This document shows, one piece after another, positions 61,123 through 64,000 of a DNA stretch of 64,000 nt; positions within the stretch are counted from its first letter, which is position 1; each line of letters starts with the position of its first letter. The notes beneath the pieces were generated by a model. It did not search any database. It saw nothing but the letters and a program-made list of their open reading frames with translations, and was not told the DNA's origin. The position numbers were made by a program, and so were the translations under genes. Source of the DNA: Hyphomonadaceae bacterium. GTDB lineage: Bacteria > Pseudomonadota > Alphaproteobacteria > Caulobacterales > Hyphomonadaceae. Location: positions 62,001-126,000 of the forward strand of contig JANSYM010000008.1 in NCBI GenBank assembly GCA_024742355.1, read 5' to 3'.

Positions 61123-62010
61123 CTACTCACCCTTGACCAGGCGCTCGACATTGGCGCGGTAGGATCGACCAATTGGCAGCGTATTGCCCGAGGCGAGCTG
61201 CAGCTCTGCCCCGCCATTTCCGCGCGGCGTGATTTTGCTGATCTGGGTGATCTGCACAAGGAACGACCGGTGACAGCGCACATGCGAGGCCTCAATTTTC
61301 TCAATCAGGGTTTCCAGCTCTGAGAGCGAAATCCGCACCAGATGCATGCCCGTTTCGGTTTTAATCTCGACATAGTTCGACGCCGCCTTCGCCCACCAGA
61401 TTTCGGTCGGTCGAAAAATCAGGGTTCGACCTCCCGAGTTCAGGACCAGGCGCTGGTGATCCTCGGCTTGTTGCGTACGACCCGCCGCATCGAGGCGCAG
61501 GCGTTCAAGACTGCGAAACAGGAAGAAGGCCGCGAGATTGAGCAGATAGGTGTATACGATTTCCCGCGACTCATAGAGCCAGACCAGTGGCTCGCCGACG
61601 CTGGTCTCATAATATCCATCGAGAAAAATCGGCCAAAGCACCGAACGAACACCGGCCAGCAACAGCACTTGCGCGATGATGTACGCGATCAACCCGAAAA
61701 ACAGGATCAGCGCTGTCTTGGCCGCCTCTTCGCGCGAGAACCGCGCGCGTGACAGCAGCAGCGGGATGAGCGGAACCACCAACAGGACCGCAATGTCGGA
61801 GGCGAAATGGATTACCCACGGCTCAATCGCATTGATGCGGATGCCCGCGGCCTGGGCTTCAATCTGTTCGGAGCTCGATGATATGATCCAGGACAGGACG
61901 GCGAAAAATGCGATGGCGGCATAGGCCATCCGGTCTGCGCGCCGGTCGGCAATCCGTTCCAGATGATTCTGGTTCACATCCATGTCTTTCTTATGCGCTT
62001 TGGGCTGCAA
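61123..62010 (-). CDS. Membrane-bound LytTR-domain transcriptional regulator
   Basis: Four TM segments then C-terminal LytTR: PTEIWWAKAASNYVEIKTETGMHLVRISLSELETLIEK...HVRCHRSFLVQITQISKI. Confidence 0.87.
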   Translation of the reverse strand: MQPKAHKKDMDVNQNHLERIADRRADRMAYAAIAFFAVLSWIISSSSEQIEAQAAGIRINAIEPWVIHFASDIAVLLVVPLIPLLLSRARFSREEAAKTALILFFGLIAYIIAQVLLLAGVRSVLWPIFLDGYYETSVGEPLVWLYESREIVYTYLLNLAAFFLFRSLERLRLDAAGRTQQAEDHQRLVLNSGGRTLIFRPTEIWWAKAASNYVEIKTETGMHLVRISLSELETLIEKIEASHVRCHRSFLVQITQISKITPRGNGGAELQLASGNTLPIGRSYRANVERLVKGE

Positions 62011-62187
62011 TCATAGAAGTGGTTTCCAACGACGTTCGCACCTTATGGGTGCCACTCGCCCCAAATGGTCTGCCTTCATACCAAGCGCGCCCTGATCGTC
62101 CCTGAGCCGAAGACAAGATCGCGTGATCGCGGTCTAGATACACATAAGAGCGCCATGGAGCCGCCGACATAGAGAGGACAATTTGAC

Positions 62188-62751
62188 ATGAAACTCATTC
62201 GAGCCATCGCTGGCATTGCCACCCTGGTGATGTTGTCTGGAACCGCAAACGCCCAATCCCTCGTGCTCGGCGACGGCCTTGCCCGGCAGTGTTATGTTGA
62301 CGCCGTCAGCGGCAATCCGGGCAAGCAGCGCGCCATCGCAAGATGCAAGGCGGCGCTGCGAAATGTCGGCATGTCAAAACTCAATCGTGCCTCGACCTGG
62401 GTCAATCTTGGCATTCTTCAGATGCGGTCCGGAGCTTATGAGGACTCTATGGTCTCCTATGATCGCTCTCTGGGGATCGCGCCCGACTCGCCGGAAGCCC
62501 TGATCAATCGCGGGGCAGCGCTGATCTATCTGGGCCGAAATGACGAAGCCGTCGAAAACCTGACGCGTAGCATTGAGCTCGAGACCAAGAAACTCCCTGA
62601 GGCCTTGTACAATCGCGCCCTCGCTTACGAAAAGCTCGAACAATACGAGTCTGCTTATTACGACTTGAGCCGCGCACTGGAGCTTCGCCCTGACTTCGAG
62701 ACCGCCGCGCGCGCTCTGTCGCGCTACTCCGTTGAGGAAGTGGAAGACTGA
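62188..62751 (+). CDS. Secreted tetratricopeptide-repeat protein
   Basis: Signal peptide; TPR-type repeats ASTWVNLGILQMRSGAYEDSMVSYDRSLGIAPDSPEALINRGAALIYLGRNDEAVENLTRSIEL. Confidence 0.82.
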   Translation: MKLIRAIAGIATLVMLSGTANAQSLVLGDGLARQCYVDAVSGNPGKQRAIARCKAALRNVGMSKLNRASTWVNLGILQMRSGAYEDSMVSYDRSLGIAPDSPEALINRGAALIYLGRNDEAVENLTRSIELETKKLPEALYNRALAYEKLEQYESAYYDLSRALELRPDFETAARALSRYSVEEVED

Positions 62752-62768
62752 ACCGCTCCAGCCTGAAT

Positions 62769-63182
62769 TCAGACGCGTGGCACCGAAACGTCGATATCGA
62801 ACCGGGCTGTGAAAGACGGAAAAAACGGCACTTCGACCTCGTGATAATAGGTGCCTGAGATCGTGCCCAGCGCGGCGGTCCCCACTGTCGTGACATTATA
62901 ATTGATCTCGACGGCGGCATTGGAATCAATCGTCTTGATGCGTGCATCTATATAATCCTGGATGGCGGCCTCATCGAGGCTGGTGTCCAGCAGGGCGGCG
63001 CGCGCCGCCTTGTTGATCGCCCACTGCACTGTGTTGCCCTTGTGCAGAGCAAGTCCGATTTGCAAGGCCATCAATACCATGGACATCAGCACCGGCGCGA
63101 TGAGCGCGAACTCAATCGCCGTCGCGCCTTCATCGCGGCGCAACACCCGCCATTGTGCCCTATCGAATGCGAACAGTTTCAT
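62769..63182 (-). CDS. TadE/TadG-like pseudopilin family protein
   Basis: DEGATAIEFALIAPVLMSMVLMALQIGLALHKGN. Confidence 0.82.
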   Translation of the reverse strand: MKLFAFDRAQWRVLRRDEGATAIEFALIAPVLMSMVLMALQIGLALHKGNTVQWAINKAARAALLDTSLDEAAIQDYIDARIKTIDSNAAVEINYNVTTVGTAALGTISGTYYHEVEVPFFPSFTARFDIDVSVPRV

Positions 63183-63588
63183 CAGAATAATACCGTTTCT
63201 GGATCAGCAGGCCATCATAATAGGCGGCGACGACAATCTTCTTGAACGCATCCGGCTGGGTGCCGTCCGGACAGACATTGGTGCACACCGCGACGATTTC
63301 GCCGCAGGTACAGAACCGCTCGGTTTCAATGGTCGAGTGTTCGGGGCGCCGCGTCCAGGCATGGTCGATGACGGCGATGGCCGTGTCGGAATCCTGTCCA
63401 CCCATCAAGAAATAGTCCACTCCGCTTTTAACCGAAGAGGTCATGTCGGAGCGGGCATGGATATACATGCCAACATCCACCAGGCCCATGATCGCAAATG
63501 CGAGCACGGGGGCGATGAATCCGAATTCAATGCTGGCAATCGCATCGTCTTCACCGCGGCGTCTGTGCCGTCTTAATCTCCACATCAC
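63160..63588 (-). CDS. TadE/TadG-like family protein
   Basis: DDAIASIEFGFIAPVLAFAIMGLVDVGMYIHARSDM; overlaps the downstream TadE-like gene. Confidence 0.78.
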   Translation of the reverse strand: MMWRLRRHRRRGEDDAIASIEFGFIAPVLAFAIMGLVDVGMYIHARSDMTSSVKSGVDYFLMGGQDSDTAIAVIDHAWTRRPEHSTIETERFCTCGEIVAVCTNVCPDGTQPDAFKKIVVAAYYDGLLIQKRYYSDETVRIR

Positions 63589-64000
63589 TCACTCCAATAG
63601 TTTTACAAAGCCGGGCAATTGGGCGTTGGTGATGCCATAGGCATCGCAATCACCGGTCATGTTGGAACCGCCAGTAAGATCGATCCTGAAGGCGACAATC
63701 TGCAGGCAGCCATCCTGCCCGGTGAAGTCGCCGGCATAGGTGACATCACCGGCAGCCGCGTACAGCGTGCCGGTCAGCAATGAATCTGCCGTGCCATTGA
63801 AAATGTACTCTGAAGAGCTGTCACTGCGATCACCAAAGAACAGAATGCCCGCATAGGGTCCCGTCGTCGGCGCGGTCAGGTTGACAGTGGACGTTCCGCG
63901 AAAACCGAGATCGGCCCCGCCGGTCAGGTAGAAAGTCACATCCGTGCCAGTGACATCGGCATTCGCCGCCGTCGACAGGCTTTGTCCATCAATGATGTAG
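63589..64000 (-). CDS. C-terminal part of a large protein, probably TadG-like (truncated by window edge)
   Basis: Frame open to the window end: YIIDGQSLSTAANADVTGTDVTFYLTGGADLGFRGTSTVNLTAPTTGPYAGILFFGDRSD. Confidence 0.6.
   Translation of the reverse strand, partial: YIIDGQSLSTAANADVTGTDVTFYLTGGADLGFRGTSTVNLTAPTTGPYAGILFFGDRSDSSSEYIFNGTADSLLTGTLYAAAGDVTYAGDFTGQDGCLQIVAFRIDLTGGSNMTGDCDAYGITNAQLPGFVKLLE

Noticed and set aside
1-64000. CRISPR arrays, transposases, integrases, tRNA/rRNA genes, phage defence islands
   Set aside because: No regularly spaced repeats, no recognisable mobile-element or defence proteins, and no cloverleaf-like or rRNA sequence was noticed by eye.

Overview
64 kb of GC-rich alphaproteobacterial chromosome, Hyphomonadaceae/Caulobacterales-like by gene content (inference). 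It is dense with protein-coding genes; no rRNA, tRNA, CRISPR array or transposase was recognised. Main blocks: (1) ~1-14.5 kb, a surface-glycan locus: glycosyltransferases, flippase, sulfotransferase, UDP-sugar dehydrogenase, polysaccharide deacetylase, two UDP-galactopyranose-mutase-like FAD proteins, a UPF0104-type membrane protein and a methyltransferase. (2) ~14.5-21 kb, a DUF3604 / parvulin PPIase / HupE-UreJ operon, divergent from a Crp/Fnr-type regulator and a second DUF3604 lipoprotein. (3) ~22-42.5 kb, DUF1467-mce-rnj-coaX-birA followed by a complete 14-subunit nuo (complex I) operon. (4) ~42.5-64 kb, mixed metabolic and envelope genes: M24 peptidase, XRE regulator, a 1016-aa barrel/usher-like protein, cytochrome c, transketolase/PDH-E1-like protein, SulP, S1 protease, TauD dioxygenase, LytTR regulator and TadE/G-like pseudopilins. 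Most notable signals: (a) the non-coding gaps of the glycan locus carry sigma-54 -24/-12 promoter matches (five exact TGG-N8-TTGC, one AGG-N8-TTGC), each pointing at the adjacent gene, which suggests a sigma-54-controlled surface-glycan regulon; (b) four extra ORFs sit inside the nuo operon, coupled to neighbouring genes by start/stop overlaps, including a 36-aa membrane microprotein between nuoH and nuoI; (c) a DUF3604-PPIase-HupE/UreJ module of unknown function; (d) a perfect 15-bp palindrome TTACCTC-T-GAGGTAA between an XRE regulator and a divergent membrane-protein pair. All assignments come from reading sequence motifs; no searches were run.
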